Shown here piece by piece: positions 23,798 through 32,794 of a stretch of 64,000 bases of DNA (position 1 is its first letter; each line of letters opens with the position of its first letter). The stretch spans positions 1 to 64,000 of the forward strand of contig JBAPTR010000177.1 of NCBI GenBank assembly GCA_049282265.1, read 5' to 3'. A program made the position numbers and the translations under genes. The DNA comes from CAYUCJ01 sp049282265 (GTDB lineage Bacteria > Desulfobacterota > DSM-4660 > Desulfatiglandales > Desulfatiglandaceae). The notes beneath the pieces were generated by a model. The model made no database searches, was not told the DNA's origin, and saw only the letters and a program-made list of their open reading frames with translations.

Positions 23798-25075
23798 ATG
23801 AACGGACAGGTTGATTCCAAGAAAATTATGGATTTTCTTAAGCCAAAAATGGGCGCCAGGTTTAAGACCTGGCTCAACATATGTGCCCATTGCGGCCTGT
23901 GCGCGAACACTTGCCACTATTACAACGCGAACGACAACGATCCAAAAATGATCCCGTCCTATAAGGTGAGGTTTCTGAAGGACATTCTCAAAAGAAAAGG
24001 GCGAGTGGACAAGGATTACCTCGAGCATGTGTACAAAACAGTGTACCATGAATGCAACATGTGCAGGCGCTGCACCATGTATTGTCCTTTCGGCATAGAT
24101 ATTGCGCTGATGATATCTCTCTTGAGGGCGCTCTTGTTTTCACAAGGCATGGCCCCTAAAGGCCTCCTTAAGCCGATTGAGAACTACAAGGAATTTGGCA
24201 ACCAGATGGCCGTCACCAAGGAAGACTGGGTGGACACCATCGAATGGTGCGAGGAGGAAATGGCCGAGGAGGTGCTGGGACTTAAGATTCCCATAGACAA
24301 AAAGGGTGCCAAAATCATGTACACGGTAAATGCCCGTGAGCCCATGTTCTATCCCCAGGATATCATGGAGGTAGCCAAGATCTTTCACCTGGCGGGAGAG
24401 GACTGGACTGTTCCCAGCGAAAAGGGTTGGGATGATACGAATCTCGCCATGTTCTGCGGCGATTCAAAAACTGCGGCGATGATTGTCGCGAACACCTTCA
24501 AGCGTGCCGAGGAGTTGGACGTAAAGCAAGTCGCCGTAACCGAATGAGGCCACGCATATCGTGCGCTTCGGTTCGAAGCGCCCAGCTGGCTGGGATACAC
24601 ACCCAAACAGGAAGTCATACACTCCGTGGAGCTTTTTCACGACTACATTCGAGACGGAAGGATAAAGCTCAAGGAGAGGCTAAAGGAACCCACTACCCTC
24701 CAGGACCCATGCAATATTGTTCGGAGCGGAGGGCTCGCTCAAAAGAATCGAAGGCTGGCGGAGCTTCTTTCAGATGATTTTCGGCCAATGGAATATCAGG
24801 GAAATTACAACTACTGCTGTGGCGGTGGAGGAGGCGCAATGCCCATGGGCGGCGAAATGAAAAAACACCGCCTCAAATCCGGGAAAATGAAGGCCGAGCA
24901 AATTCGCCATACAGGTGCAAAGATCGTCTTTGTTCCATGCCACAATTGCATCGACCAGATCCGTGACCTTTCCAAAGAATACGACCTGGGTATCAAGGCG
25001 ATTCATTTCAAAGATGCCATAACCCAGCTCATGGAGATTCCGGATGAAATGATCCCCGACAATGATGAATCTTGA
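23798..25075 (+). CDS. HdrD/TmcB/DsrK-like Fe-S protein, predicted selenoprotein (TGA at 24545-24547)
   Basis: 425 residues if TGA codon 250 is read as selenocysteine. Residues 29-39 (CAHCGLCANTC) and 86-96 (CNMCRRCTMYC) are two 4Fe-4S motifs. The frame then reaches VAVTE-TGA-GHAYRAL, where DsrK/TmcB/HdrD relatives have the conserved ECGH motif, and continues without other stops through DPCN (Cys305), YCCGGGGGA (Cys340-341) and CHNC (381-384), a complete CCG domain. Without read-through the protein loses its entire CCG domain, and the 3' part has no start with a ribosome-binding site. A GC hairpin follows the TGA (listed separately). It shares an operon with the cytochrome b gene. The alternative is a nonsense-mutated pseudogene, less likely because the two halves keep full conservation. 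Whether this Sec variant is already in databases cannot be checked here. Confidence 0.85.
24563..24581 (+). promoter_or_regulatory. Candidate bacterial SECIS hairpin
   Basis: GCGCTTCG-GTT-CGAAGCGC, a perfect 8-bp stem with a 3-base apex (or 7 bp with GGTTC), starting 15 bases after the TGA; the apical G is about 22 bases after it. Bacterial SECIS elements lie directly downstream of UGA with a G at the start of the loop, so position and shape fit. Confidence 0.7.
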
Positions 25076-25167
25076 TCGCGTGTTGAAGGGGAAGCATAAT
25101 ATGTGGTAAGAATAAGATAAAGAGAACGCTGAAAATCCAGAGTTTCGGATTCCGTGAGAAGAAACTG

Positions 25168-25195
25168 CACGGACGGACTGATTACGCTTTCACCA
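25168..25195. repeat. Degenerate end unit of dispersed repeat
   Basis: CACGGACGGACTGATTACGCTTTCACCA resembles the right end GGACGGACTTTTTACGATTCCATCA with several changes. It lies between the Sec protein gene and the first histidine kinase. Confidence 0.4.
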
Positions 25196-25228
25196 TATGC
25201 ATGGAGCTCCGGGGCAGGGATCTCTCAC

Positions 25229-26713
25229 ATGGTTCAAGATATTGCCAAAATAGAAGCAGCATTGAACAAAGGGAAGGATCTCTATAAGTCGCTTTTTGAT
25301 CACGTCCCTTGCTATGTCACTGTCCAAGACAGGGAATTCAGGCTGATCCGCTACAACCTCGAGTTTGAGAAAAAATTTTCTCCCCAACCTGGCCAACATT
25401 GTTACACGGCCTATAAAGGCCGTTCTCAACGCTGTGAGATTTGCCCTGTGAAGAGGACCTTTGAAGATGGCGCCCCTCATAGCAGTGAAGAAGTCGGCAT
25501 TGACAAAGACGGCAACCTGTCATCCTGGCTGGTCAAGACTTCTCCCATAAAGAATGATGCCGGAGAGATTATCGCAGCCATGGAAATGTGCCTTGACATC
25601 ACGCATAAGAGGGAACTCGAAGAAGAAGTAAGAAAATCTGAAGAAAAATATCGTTTGATTTTTGATGGCATTCCCAATCCGGTTTTTGTCCTTGATATCG
25701 GCACGTTGACCATATTGGACTGCAATGAGAGCGTGCTTTTCGTGTACGGATTTAGTAAGAATGAGCTTATAGGGAAATCTTTTCTCTCGTTTTTTGATGC
25801 GGCTGATCGAATGTTTTACGACAGCGAGGTGAAATCATACAATATAGTGAACAGGGCAAAGCAGGTCCGGAAAGACGGGGAAAGCATCTATGTCAATATT
25901 CGCATTTCTTCATCTGTCTACTTGGGTATTGGAGTCCTGTTGGTCACCACCAGTGATATCACGAGCCGGCTTATGGCAGAGCAGCAGCTGATACAGGCCG
26001 GCAAGATGGCCATGCTGGGAGAAATGGCGACAGGGGTGGCCCACGAGCTCAATCAACCGCTGACGGTTATCAAGACCGCCAGCAGCTTCCTCGGCAAGAA
26101 AGTGGAAAGGAGAGAGGCGATAGACGAGGAGACTCTAGGCGTCCTGGTAAAAGAGATAGAGTCTTATTCAGACAGGGCTTCCAAGATCATAAACCATATG
26201 CGCGAGTTTGGCCGGAAATCGGAAGTCAGAGGAGAGAAGGTCAATGTAAACGACCCTGTGAGGAAGGCCCTTGATTTTTTCGGACAGCAACTAAGACTCC
26301 GTGAAATAGAGTTAAGAACCGATCTGGAAGAAAATATTCCTTATATTTTTGCTGATTCAAACCGGCTTGAACAGGTATTCGTCAATATTCTAATCAATGC
26401 GAGGGATGCCATTGAGGAAAAAACGAGGACCAAAGACCATAGAATGAAAGACAAAAAGATATTCCTCAAGACCTTCTCAAAGGGGGACATCGTTTTCATT
26501 GAGATTGAAGATACCGGAACCGGCGTTGAAAAAGCTGCCGCGAACAAGATCTTTGAGCCTTTTTTTACAACCAAGGGCGTTGGAAAAGGAACCGGGTTGG
26601 GCCTCTCCATCAGTTACAGTATTATCAAGGATTTTGAAGGCTCCATAAGCATTGAAACAGAAGAGGGTGCCGGTTCAAAATTTATTATTCAGTTCCCGGT
26701 TCTGAAAGATTAG
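25229..26713 (+). CDS. PAS-PAS sensor histidine kinase with Cys-rich first PAS
   Basis: 494 residues. PAS 1 (about 15-130) carries a triple-Cys motif: Cys58, YKG, Cys69, Cys72, PV, RTFED. PAS 2 (138-255) ends in TSDIT. HisKA with GEMATGVAHELNQPL, phospho-acceptor His272; HATPase with NILINARDA, DTGTG and GKGTGLGLS. No transmembrane segment, so a cytoplasmic sensor. Cys in the first PAS could bind a metal, Fe-S centre or sense thiol redox state; inference. ATG at 25229 is chosen because family similarity starts at MVQDIAKIEAAL; earlier in-frame codons have no PAS match. It lies two bases upstream of the next gene and 153 bases after the Sec Fe-S gene, suggesting functional linkage. Confidence 0.85.
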   Translation: MVQDIAKIEAALNKGKDLYKSLFDHVPCYVTVQDREFRLIRYNLEFEKKFSPQPGQHCYTAYKGRSQRCEICPVKRTFEDGAPHSSEEVGIDKDGNLSSWLVKTSPIKNDAGEIIAAMEMCLDITHKRELEEEVRKSEEKYRLIFDGIPNPVFVLDIGTLTILDCNESVLFVYGFSKNELIGKSFLSFFDAADRMFYDSEVKSYNIVNRAKQVRKDGESIYVNIRISSSVYLGIGVLLVTTSDITSRLMAEQQLIQAGKMAMLGEMATGVAHELNQPLTVIKTASSFLGKKVERREAIDEETLGVLVKEIESYSDRASKIINHMREFGRKSEVRGEKVNVNDPVRKALDFFGQQLRLREIELRTDLEENIPYIFADSNRLEQVFVNILINARDAIEEKTRTKDHRMKDKKIFLKTFSKGDIVFIEIEDTGTGVEKAAANKIFEPFFTTKGVGKGTGLGLSISYSIIKDFEGSISIETEEGAGSKFIIQFPVLKD

Positions 26714-26715
26714 CG

Positions 26716-27870
26716 ATGGCGAAAAGAATACTCCTGGTAGATGACGAAGAAGGAATTCGCAAGGTACTCGCAATTTCATTACGTGACAAAGGTTACGAAG
26801 TGTTCACTGCTGAAGGGGGGGACAGAGCGCTCGAAATCTTTGACAGGCATGAACCCTCGATTGTCCTGACAGACATAAAAATGCCCGGAATGGACGGAAT
26901 TGAACTGCTTCAGAAGATAAAGTCCAGCAACCCGGAAACCGAGGTCATCATGATCACCGGACACGGTGATATGGAGCTTGCCATACAGAGCCTGAAATTT
27001 GATGCGACGGATTTTGTTACAAAGCCCATAAGAGATGAAGTGCTTGAAATTGCGCTGAAAAGGGCCTTTGAAAGAATAAACATGAGAAAACAGCTAAAGG
27101 CCTACACCGAAAATCTTGAAACACTTGTAAAGGAGAAAACAGAGCAGCTGCTGGCGGCCGAACGTCTTGCAGCAATCGGGCAGACGGTATCCGGGTTGGC
27201 TCATGCCATAAAAAACATTGCCGGGGCCTTGACGGGCGGATCGTTTGTCCTTGAGAAGGGGATCGACCTTGGAGACGAAAAGTATCTCCATGAAGGCTGG
27301 GAAATGCTCCGTTCCAATGTATCAAGAATCAAAGGTTTGGCCCTGGATTTGCTTAACCTCAGCAGAGAACGGGAACCTAATTATCAGCTCTGCGACCCCA
27401 ACGAACCTTTGAGGCGCGTCTGGCAGCTCATGCACGAAACAGCGCGAAACAAAGAGATCTCTCTTGACCTCGAAACAGATGACCAGCTTCCAAAGGTCTG
27501 GATCGACCCCGATGGCATCCACCGTTGCATTATGAATTTGCTCACCAATTCAATGGACGCATGCCTGGATATGGACTGCACACAACCACACGGTCGCGTC
27601 GTCCTACGATCCCTGAGAGAGAACGGATGGGCCGTTCAATATGAGGCTATGGACAATGGCTGCGGTATGGACGATGAGACGAAGGGCAGTGTTTTCAATA
27701 AGTTTTTCAGCACGAAAGGGAGCAAAGGCACCGGCTTGGGCCTCATGATCACCCGGAAGATCGTTCAAGAACACGGGGGGGAGATCACATTCACGTCAGA
27801 AAAGGGAAAAGGGACCACATTTATCATAAGACTGCCGATCAAAAATTTGTCAGGTGATTTGGCCCAATAG
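26716..27870 (+). CDS. Receiver-histidine kinase hybrid
   Basis: 384 residues. N-terminal receiver (about 5-120) with Asp53 as phospho-acceptor (TDIKMPGMDG), a coiled-coil linker (QLKAYTENLETLVKEKTEQL), then kinase core with the unusual H-box GLAHAIKNIAG (His163) in place of HELNQPL, HATPase with MNLLTNSMDA, DNGCGM and GTGLGLM. No transmembrane segments. A receiver placed before a kinase suggests it is an intermediate that receives phosphate from the preceding kinase and relays or modulates it. The start overlaps nearly with the stop of the preceding gene (2-base gap), so translational coupling is likely. Confidence 0.85.
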   Translation: MAKRILLVDDEEGIRKVLAISLRDKGYEVFTAEGGDRALEIFDRHEPSIVLTDIKMPGMDGIELLQKIKSSNPETEVIMITGHGDMELAIQSLKFDATDFVTKPIRDEVLEIALKRAFERINMRKQLKAYTENLETLVKEKTEQLLAAERLAAIGQTVSGLAHAIKNIAGALTGGSFVLEKGIDLGDEKYLHEGWEMLRSNVSRIKGLALDLLNLSREREPNYQLCDPNEPLRRVWQLMHETARNKEISLDLETDDQLPKVWIDPDGIHRCIMNLLTNSMDACLDMDCTQPHGRVVLRSLRENGWAVQYEAMDNGCGMDDETKGSVFNKFFSTKGSKGTGLGLMITRKIVQEHGGEITFTSEKGKGTTFIIRLPIKNLSGDLAQ

Positions 27871-27896
27871 AATCGGAAAAGGAAAAGGAGTCCACT

Positions 27897-28394
27897 ATGA
27901 TTGATTACAAGAACATACTTTTCTGTACAGACTTTTCAGAGGATGCCAACATCGCATTCGGCCATGCCCTGGATTTGGCCAAGAAATATGGAGCGAAACT
28001 CCATATTCTCCATGTTCCTCATTCTTCGTATGCCTATTGTCGACACATTGTTGATGAACATGTGCCCGAAGACTCCGAGGGGGGCGAGGCTTTCTATGGA
28101 GAGGAAGTGAAAAAAAAGGCCCAAGAGGTCCTTGAAGAAACCTACAGCGATAAACTCAAGGGTTTCGAAAATTATGTCCTTGCCGTAAAAGTCGGCTCTC
28201 CTGATGTGGAAATTATCAGGTATGCCAAGAAGAATGACATAGATGTTATTGTTATGGGGGCCTTGGGCAAATCCGAATTGGACAGGATTGAACATGGCAG
28301 CACCGTGGCAAATGTCAGCAAGTATGCCCATTGTCATGTCATTGCAATCCGAAACCCAGAAAAGCAATTTACATTACCCGGCGAGATGCGCTAA
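27897..28394 (+). CDS. Universal stress protein (UspA family)
   Basis: 165 residues. UspA fold with DYKNILFCTDFSEDA at the N-terminus and an ATP-binding motif VMGALGKSELDRIEHGST (G-x2-G-x9-GS). ATG follows AAAAGGAG. It sits inside the kinase/receiver gene set, so it probably works with it; no known enzymatic function. Confidence 0.9.
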   Translation: MIDYKNILFCTDFSEDANIAFGHALDLAKKYGAKLHILHVPHSSYAYCRHIVDEHVPEDSEGGEAFYGEEVKKKAQEVLEETYSDKLKGFENYVLAVKVGSPDVEIIRYAKKNDIDVIVMGALGKSELDRIEHGSTVANVSKYAHCHVIAIRNPEKQFTLPGEMR

Positions 28395-28424
28395 GGCTTT
28401 TCTTTCTGCATTGGAGGAAGCACG

Positions 28425-28817
28425 ATGGCTAAAAAAGTCCTGGTAGTTGATGATGAAATGGATATGAGGATATTTGTCACGACACTCTTGGAAACAAACG
28501 GTTATAAGCCGCTGTCCGCTGTTGACGGTGAGGAAGGTCTTCTCATTGCCCGAAAGGAGAAACCCGTCCTTGTCATCCTTGATGTCATGATGCCAAAGGA
28601 GAGTGGCATCAACATGTACCGCCAATTGAGAAATGATCCTGAACTCAAGGAAGTGCCCGTTATCATGCTGTCCGCCTTATCCAAGAAGACATTTTTCCAT
28701 TCCCAGAAAATGCTCGATAACTATAGGGAAGAACAGATCCCGGAACCCGATGCCTATATAGAAAAACCAGCCGAACCTGAGGAACTCCTTGAGGCAATCA
28801 GGACGTCCCTTGAATAG
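28425..28817 (+). CDS. Stand-alone response-regulator receiver
   Basis: 130 residues, CheY-like with DDEMDMRI, Asp53 (LDVMMPKESG) and Lys near the end of the fold. A 12-residue insert after residue 80 (HSQKMLDNYREEQIPEPDA) is longer than in CheY. No output domain. ATG follows GGAGGAAGCACG. Probably a phosphate shuttle between the kinases of this cluster. Confidence 0.85.
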   Translation: MAKKVLVVDDEMDMRIFVTTLLETNGYKPLSAVDGEEGLLIARKEKPVLVILDVMMPKESGINMYRQLRNDPELKEVPVIMLSALSKKTFFHSQKMLDNYREEQIPEPDAYIEKPAEPEELLEAIRTSLE

Positions 28818-28864
28818 GGATTTAATGACTTTTCTACGCTGCCAGGCAGCAAAGGATGGAGTCT

Positions 28865-29974
28865 ATGACTGCCCCCGGAAAAGAGGCATATGGTGGGATT
28901 CCGGAAGGCCGGACGCATTCCGGAGATAGAGATTTCTTGGGAGACATGGGCTATAGAAGCATCATCGATCTTCTCCCCTGCTACGTCTCCGTCCAGGACG
29001 TCAACCTGCGCATTCTTTTTGCAAACATGAGCTTCGAGAAAGACTTTGGTTCCGGAGTCGGGCGCATCTGCCACGAAGTGTATAAGGGAACTGTCGAGCG
29101 TTGTCCTTCCTGCCCTGTTCAGCGAACCTTTGAAGACAAGCGTGTCCATGTCAGTGAAGAAATGGTGCGGTTGTCAAACGGTGAACGTGCTGATCTGGCT
29201 GTCTATTCCGCTCCCATCCTGGATATTTTCGGTGATGTGAAAGCAGTAATAGAGCTATCCGGCAATATCACCAAGCTCAAAGAACCCCAGAGAGAACTTG
29301 CATTTCTGGGTCAATCCGTAGCTGTGCTCTCTCATGATATCAAGAACATCCTCGAAGGGCTTCAGGGAGGCGCTTATGTGGTAGATGAGGGCATCAAAGA
29401 TGGTGACATGGAACTCGCCGGAAAAGGGTGGGAGGTTGTCAAGAGAAACATTGGCGACATAACCTCCGTCACGCGGAATATCCTTTATTCATCAAAGAAG
29501 CGCTTCCTCAAGCGTCAGAATATCCACCTGGGGACCTTAATTGGCGATGTGGCGGTCTTATTCAGCGAAAGGGCAAAGGCCATTGCGGCTGTCCTTGAGA
29601 CAAAAACAAACCCTTCGCTTCTGATCACCCGACTGGATCCCTCGGGCATCCGCAGGATGCTGAACAATCTTTTGTGCAACGCCCTGGAAGCCTGTCAGGT
29701 TGATAAAAAGAAGCATTTCCACAAGGTAATGGTGCGGACTGATTTTTATGACAAGACGCATGTCATGATTGAAGTTGAAGATAATGGGATAGGAATGACC
29801 GATGCTACCCGCAAAAAGATATTCGAGGAATTCTATTCCACCAAGGGAGACAGTGGCACAGGCTTGGGTATGCTCGTGGTCAATAGAGTTGTGGAGGCCC
29901 ATGGCGGCCGAATTGAACTGTTGACAGCACGAGGCAAAGGCACTACATTCAGGGTTATTTTGCCCCTGAGATAG
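28865..29974 (+). CDS. PAS histidine kinase with Cys-rich PAS and HxIKN box
   Basis: 369 residues. One PAS domain with the same three-Cys pattern as the kinase at 25229 (Cys69, Cys80, Cys83 around YKG and RTFED), then a kinase core with H-box VLSHDIKNILEGL (His157), HATPase NNLLCNALEA, DNGIGM and GTGLGML. The H-box is shared with the hybrid at 26716. The second ATG at 28865 is chosen because GGATGGAG is placed before it. No transmembrane segments. The duplicated Cys-PAS suggests two kinases reading the same redox signal. Confidence 0.83.
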   Translation: MTAPGKEAYGGIPEGRTHSGDRDFLGDMGYRSIIDLLPCYVSVQDVNLRILFANMSFEKDFGSGVGRICHEVYKGTVERCPSCPVQRTFEDKRVHVSEEMVRLSNGERADLAVYSAPILDIFGDVKAVIELSGNITKLKEPQRELAFLGQSVAVLSHDIKNILEGLQGGAYVVDEGIKDGDMELAGKGWEVVKRNIGDITSVTRNILYSSKKRFLKRQNIHLGTLIGDVAVLFSERAKAIAAVLETKTNPSLLITRLDPSGIRRMLNNLLCNALEACQVDKKKHFHKVMVRTDFYDKTHVMIEVEDNGIGMTDATRKKIFEEFYSTKGDSGTGLGMLVVNRVVEAHGGRIELLTARGKGTTFRVILPLR

Positions 29975-30036
29975 GATGGTGGATATCGAGTCTGATATCA
30001 AGGGATTCGATTCCTTGCCATAATTTGGAGGAGAAT

Positions 30037-30429
30037 ATGGAAAAAAAGGGAAAGATAGTCCTGATTGACGATAACAAAGATTTGCTTTTCACTATGTCCA
30101 CGTTTCTGAACCGGAATGGGTTCGAGACACTCACGGCCGAGGACGGTAAGGCCGGCCTGGAATTGGTGGAAAAGGAGCAACCTGATCTGGTCTTGCTCGA
30201 TATCATGATGGAAACCCTTTTTTCCGGGTTTGAAGTGTGTAAGAGGCTCCGAACAAACCCGGCGCTCAAGGCTATCCCAATTATCGGAATATCCGGTATG
30301 GGGGATGAACTGGGGCTGAAGTTTGATGAGGAACGGGATGAAGAATATTTCAACCCGGATGTTTTCTTCGAGAAACCGGTGGACAGGGAAAAGCTTCTGG
30401 AAAAGATAGATGAACTGCTCAAAAAGTAA
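30037..30429 (+). CDS. Stand-alone response-regulator receiver (second)
   Basis: 130 residues, CheY-like, DDNKDLLF acidic pocket and Asp55 (LLDIMMETLFSG). A conserved insert after the phosphorylation site and after residue 90 makes it close in length to the receiver at 28425. ATG at 30037 follows GGAGGAGAAT; a TTG four codons upstream would overlap it. Last gene of the sensory set before MerR. Confidence 0.83.
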   Translation: MEKKGKIVLIDDNKDLLFTMSTFLNRNGFETLTAEDGKAGLELVEKEQPDLVLLDIMMETLFSGFEVCKRLRTNPALKAIPIIGISGMGDELGLKFDEERDEEYFNPDVFFEKPVDREKLLEKIDELLKK

Positions 30430-30465
30430 ACCAAATTCGTTTATTGTGCATACATTAGCAAAAAA

Positions 30466-30897
30466 ATGAAGATGCTTAAGAATGGGGAGTATACTATTGC
30501 CGATATCTCGTTGAAAGTCGGGCTTTCACAGAAAACTATCAGAGATTATGAGAAATGGGGCCTCATAAAGCCCAAACGTCATCCCATGACAAATAACAGG
30601 ATATTTAGCGATTTCGAACTTGAACAAATACAGCAGATAGCCCGCCTCCTCCACGGCAAAGGATTCACCCTTTCCTGCCTTCGTACCCTCCTTCAAATGG
30701 CACCCTGTTGGAATATTTTCAACTGTGAACTGAAAAAGGAATGCCCTGCCTTTGAGTTCTACGACAATCCCTGTTACGAGATCAGAAGAGAAAAGGGAAC
30801 GCTCTGCAGTGGACATTGTGAGCAATGTGCCGTGTATATCAATCGTGACACAAAGGGCGAAAAAGTCCTGCAACGTCCTGATCCGATCCCTGCGTAA
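30466..30897 (+). CDS. MerR-family regulator with eight-Cys C-terminal domain
   Basis: 143 residues. MerR winged helix at 8-80 (YTIADISLKVGLSQKTIRDYEKWGLI) followed by a domain with Cys71, 81, 87, 93, 103, 114, 118 and 121 in the order CW, C, CP, C, C, C, C. Such spacing suggests a metal or Fe-S site; the ligand is not known to me. A full-length paralogue is at 53051. It follows the kinase/receiver set by 36 bases. Its start has no clear ribosome-binding site, and an ATG three codons later is possible. Target genes are unknown. Confidence 0.83.
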   Translation: MKMLKNGEYTIADISLKVGLSQKTIRDYEKWGLIKPKRHPMTNNRIFSDFELEQIQQIARLLHGKGFTLSCLRTLLQMAPCWNIFNCELKKECPAFEFYDNPCYEIRREKGTLCSGHCEQCAVYINRDTKGEKVLQRPDPIPA

Positions 30898-31120
30898 GCC
30901 TCTGCATGCCGATTTTCCCATAGGATCATCGAACTTTATAGTCTGGAAAGGCCCCCCGAACCTTCTTCAACTAGGCTCATGGCCGTCTTGCCCGCGTGTC
31001 TTGCACCCCCAACATGGCTGTCTGTGTGAAAAGGACAGATAAGAATCCACGCCCGAAGGTGTGTGGGATGCTCCGGATCGACGTCAGGATGTCACCGTTC
31101 TTTCTCTGAAATGTTAGGTT

Positions 31121-32218
31121 TTATGGTTCACAGGTGACATGGCAGACGCCTGTGGGCGTGTCCACGGCATAAGGAAAATACCTTTTCTTGAACCACAGGG
31201 CCACATTGACCAGGCTGATGAGGACCGGCACCTCCACCAGGGGGCCGATGACTGCTGCAAAGGCCTGACCCGAGTCGATCCCGAAGACCGCCACCGCCAC
31301 CGCGATGGCCAGCTCAAAATTGTTGGAAGCGGCCGTGAAGCTCAGGGTGGTGGATTGTTCGTAGGTGGCACCCACCTTCATGGACAGGTAAAAGGACACA
31401 AAGAACATGATGACGAAATAGATGCAGAGGGGTATGGCCACCCGGATCACGTCCAGGGGAAGCTGGACAATATACTCTCCTTTGAGGGAAAACATCACCA
31501 GGATTGTGAAAAGCAATGCGATGAGGGTAATGGGGCTGATCTTAGGGATGAACTTCTTTTCATACCATTCACGTCCCTTTGTCTTGAGCCCGATCAGCCG
31601 TGAAAGTGCGCCCGCGATAAAGGGAATCCCCAGGTAGATAAAGACACTCTCCGCGATCTGCCCGATGGAGATGTTCACCACCGCCCCTTTCAGTCCGAGC
31701 CACTGGGGTATCACGGTGATGAAGATATAGGCATAGACGGAAAAGAAAAGGACCTGGAAGACCGAGTTGAAGGCCACGAGCCCGGCACAGTACTCCGCGT
31801 CACCGGAGGCCAGATCATTCCACACCAGGACCATGGCGATACAGCGCGCCAGGCCGATCATGATGAGCCCCACCATGTATTCATGGTGTCCGGACAGGAA
31901 GGCGATTGCCAGGAGAAACATGAGGATGGGCCCGATGATCCAGTTCTGAACCAGGGAAAGGAAAAGGACCCTGTAATCCCGGAATACGTATCCCATCTCT
32001 TCGTACTTCACCTTTGCCAGCGGGGGATACATCATGAGGATCAGGCCGATGGCGATGGGGATGTTGGTGGTGCCCACCTGGAAGTAGTTGATGACGTTTC
32101 TGACGCCCGGAAAAAGGTATCCCCAGCCCACACCCACAAACATGGCCAGGAAGATCCACAGGGTCAGAAACCGGTCCAGAAATGAAAGACGCTTTATTGT
32201 TCCTCCTTCAGTCATCAT
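31121..32218 (-). CDS. acr3: Arsenite efflux permease, ACR3 family
   Basis: 365 residues with ten expected transmembrane helices, e.g. LTLWIFLAMFVGVGWGYLF and NISIGQIAESVFIYLGIPFIAG. A Cys in GLARCIAMVLVWNDLA and ASNNFELAIAVAVAVFG match the ACR3 arsenite antiporter signatures. The C-terminus ends GVCHVTCEP. The start at 32218 overlaps the arsR stop codon, so arsR-acr3 are coupled; ATGATG gives two possible starts. It exports As(III) or Sb(III). Confidence 0.94.
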   Translation of the reverse strand: MMTEGGTIKRLSFLDRFLTLWIFLAMFVGVGWGYLFPGVRNVINYFQVGTTNIPIAIGLILMMYPPLAKVKYEEMGYVFRDYRVLFLSLVQNWIIGPILMFLLAIAFLSGHHEYMVGLIMIGLARCIAMVLVWNDLASGDAEYCAGLVAFNSVFQVLFFSVYAYIFITVIPQWLGLKGAVVNISIGQIAESVFIYLGIPFIAGALSRLIGLKTKGREWYEKKFIPKISPITLIALLFTILVMFSLKGEYIVQLPLDVIRVAIPLCIYFVIMFFVSFYLSMKVGATYEQSTTLSFTAASNNFELAIAVAVAVFGIDSGQAFAAVIGPLVEVPVLISLVNVALWFKKRYFPYAVDTPTGVCHVTCEP

Positions 32219-32585
32219 CTTCCCCTTTATTCTTTTTCTCACACAAGGCTTCCCGTCCGAGGCTGAGGATTTCGGCCAATCGCACACTATCCTCTCTGAC
32301 CGCCGCATTTCCCACAAGAGACTCACACACCCAGGAAACGGCTCCCCTTACTTCGTCCGGGGCCTCTTTGCCTGCAAGCCGATAGTACATCCACCGACCA
32401 TCTTTCCGGCCTTCCACGATACCCGCCTGTCGAAGAACCGACATATGCTTGGAAACCGTGGAAGGTGCGAGGCCCAGGAGTTCGATGATCTGGCACACGC
32501 ACAGTTCGCCATTCCGCAATGCGAGAATAATTCTTACCCTCTTTTCTTCCGCCAGGGCCTTTGTGATGTTCATAAACGTACGCAT
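32208..32585 (-). CDS. arsR: ArsR-family arsenic repressor
   Basis: 125 residues. Winged helix with LAPSTVSKHMSVLRQAGIVEGRKDGRWMYYRL; ELCVCQIIE with Cys29 and Cys31, the As/Sb site. Placed directly upstream of acr3 with overlap, so it controls its own operon. Its promoter and operator are described separately. Confidence 0.93.
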   Translation of the reverse strand: MRTFMNITKALAEEKRVRIILALRNGELCVCQIIELLGLAPSTVSKHMSVLRQAGIVEGRKDGRWMYYRLAGKEAPDEVRGAVSWVCESLVGNAAVREDSVRLAEILSLGREALCEKKNKGEDDD

Positions 32586-32603
32586 AATCTATTTCGGCGT
32601 TTC

Positions 32604-32643
32604 GCCATATGACGAATTATATGGCCAGTTCATTTTTTGTCAA
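32604..32643 (-). promoter_or_regulatory. arsR-acr3 promoter with ArsR-type operator
   Basis: On the minus strand TTGACA (32638-32643), 16 bases, TATAAT (32616-32621): a consensus promoter. The -10 lies within the inverted repeat GCCATAT-N8-ATATGGC (32604-32625), the classical position for a repressor that blocks polymerase. Confidence 0.75.
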
Positions 32644-32794
32644 GTATTTTGGTTCCGCTTGTCCTGTCCAGCCCTTGTTGCCCCGGCCCCGATGTGTATC
32701 CTCCAGGGCAAAGGGTTTTCGTTTCGGAATTCCGTTGTTGTATCGGCTTCGAACGTTCCGCGACAAACCGAAAACCGGATCGTCCGGTCACGCT

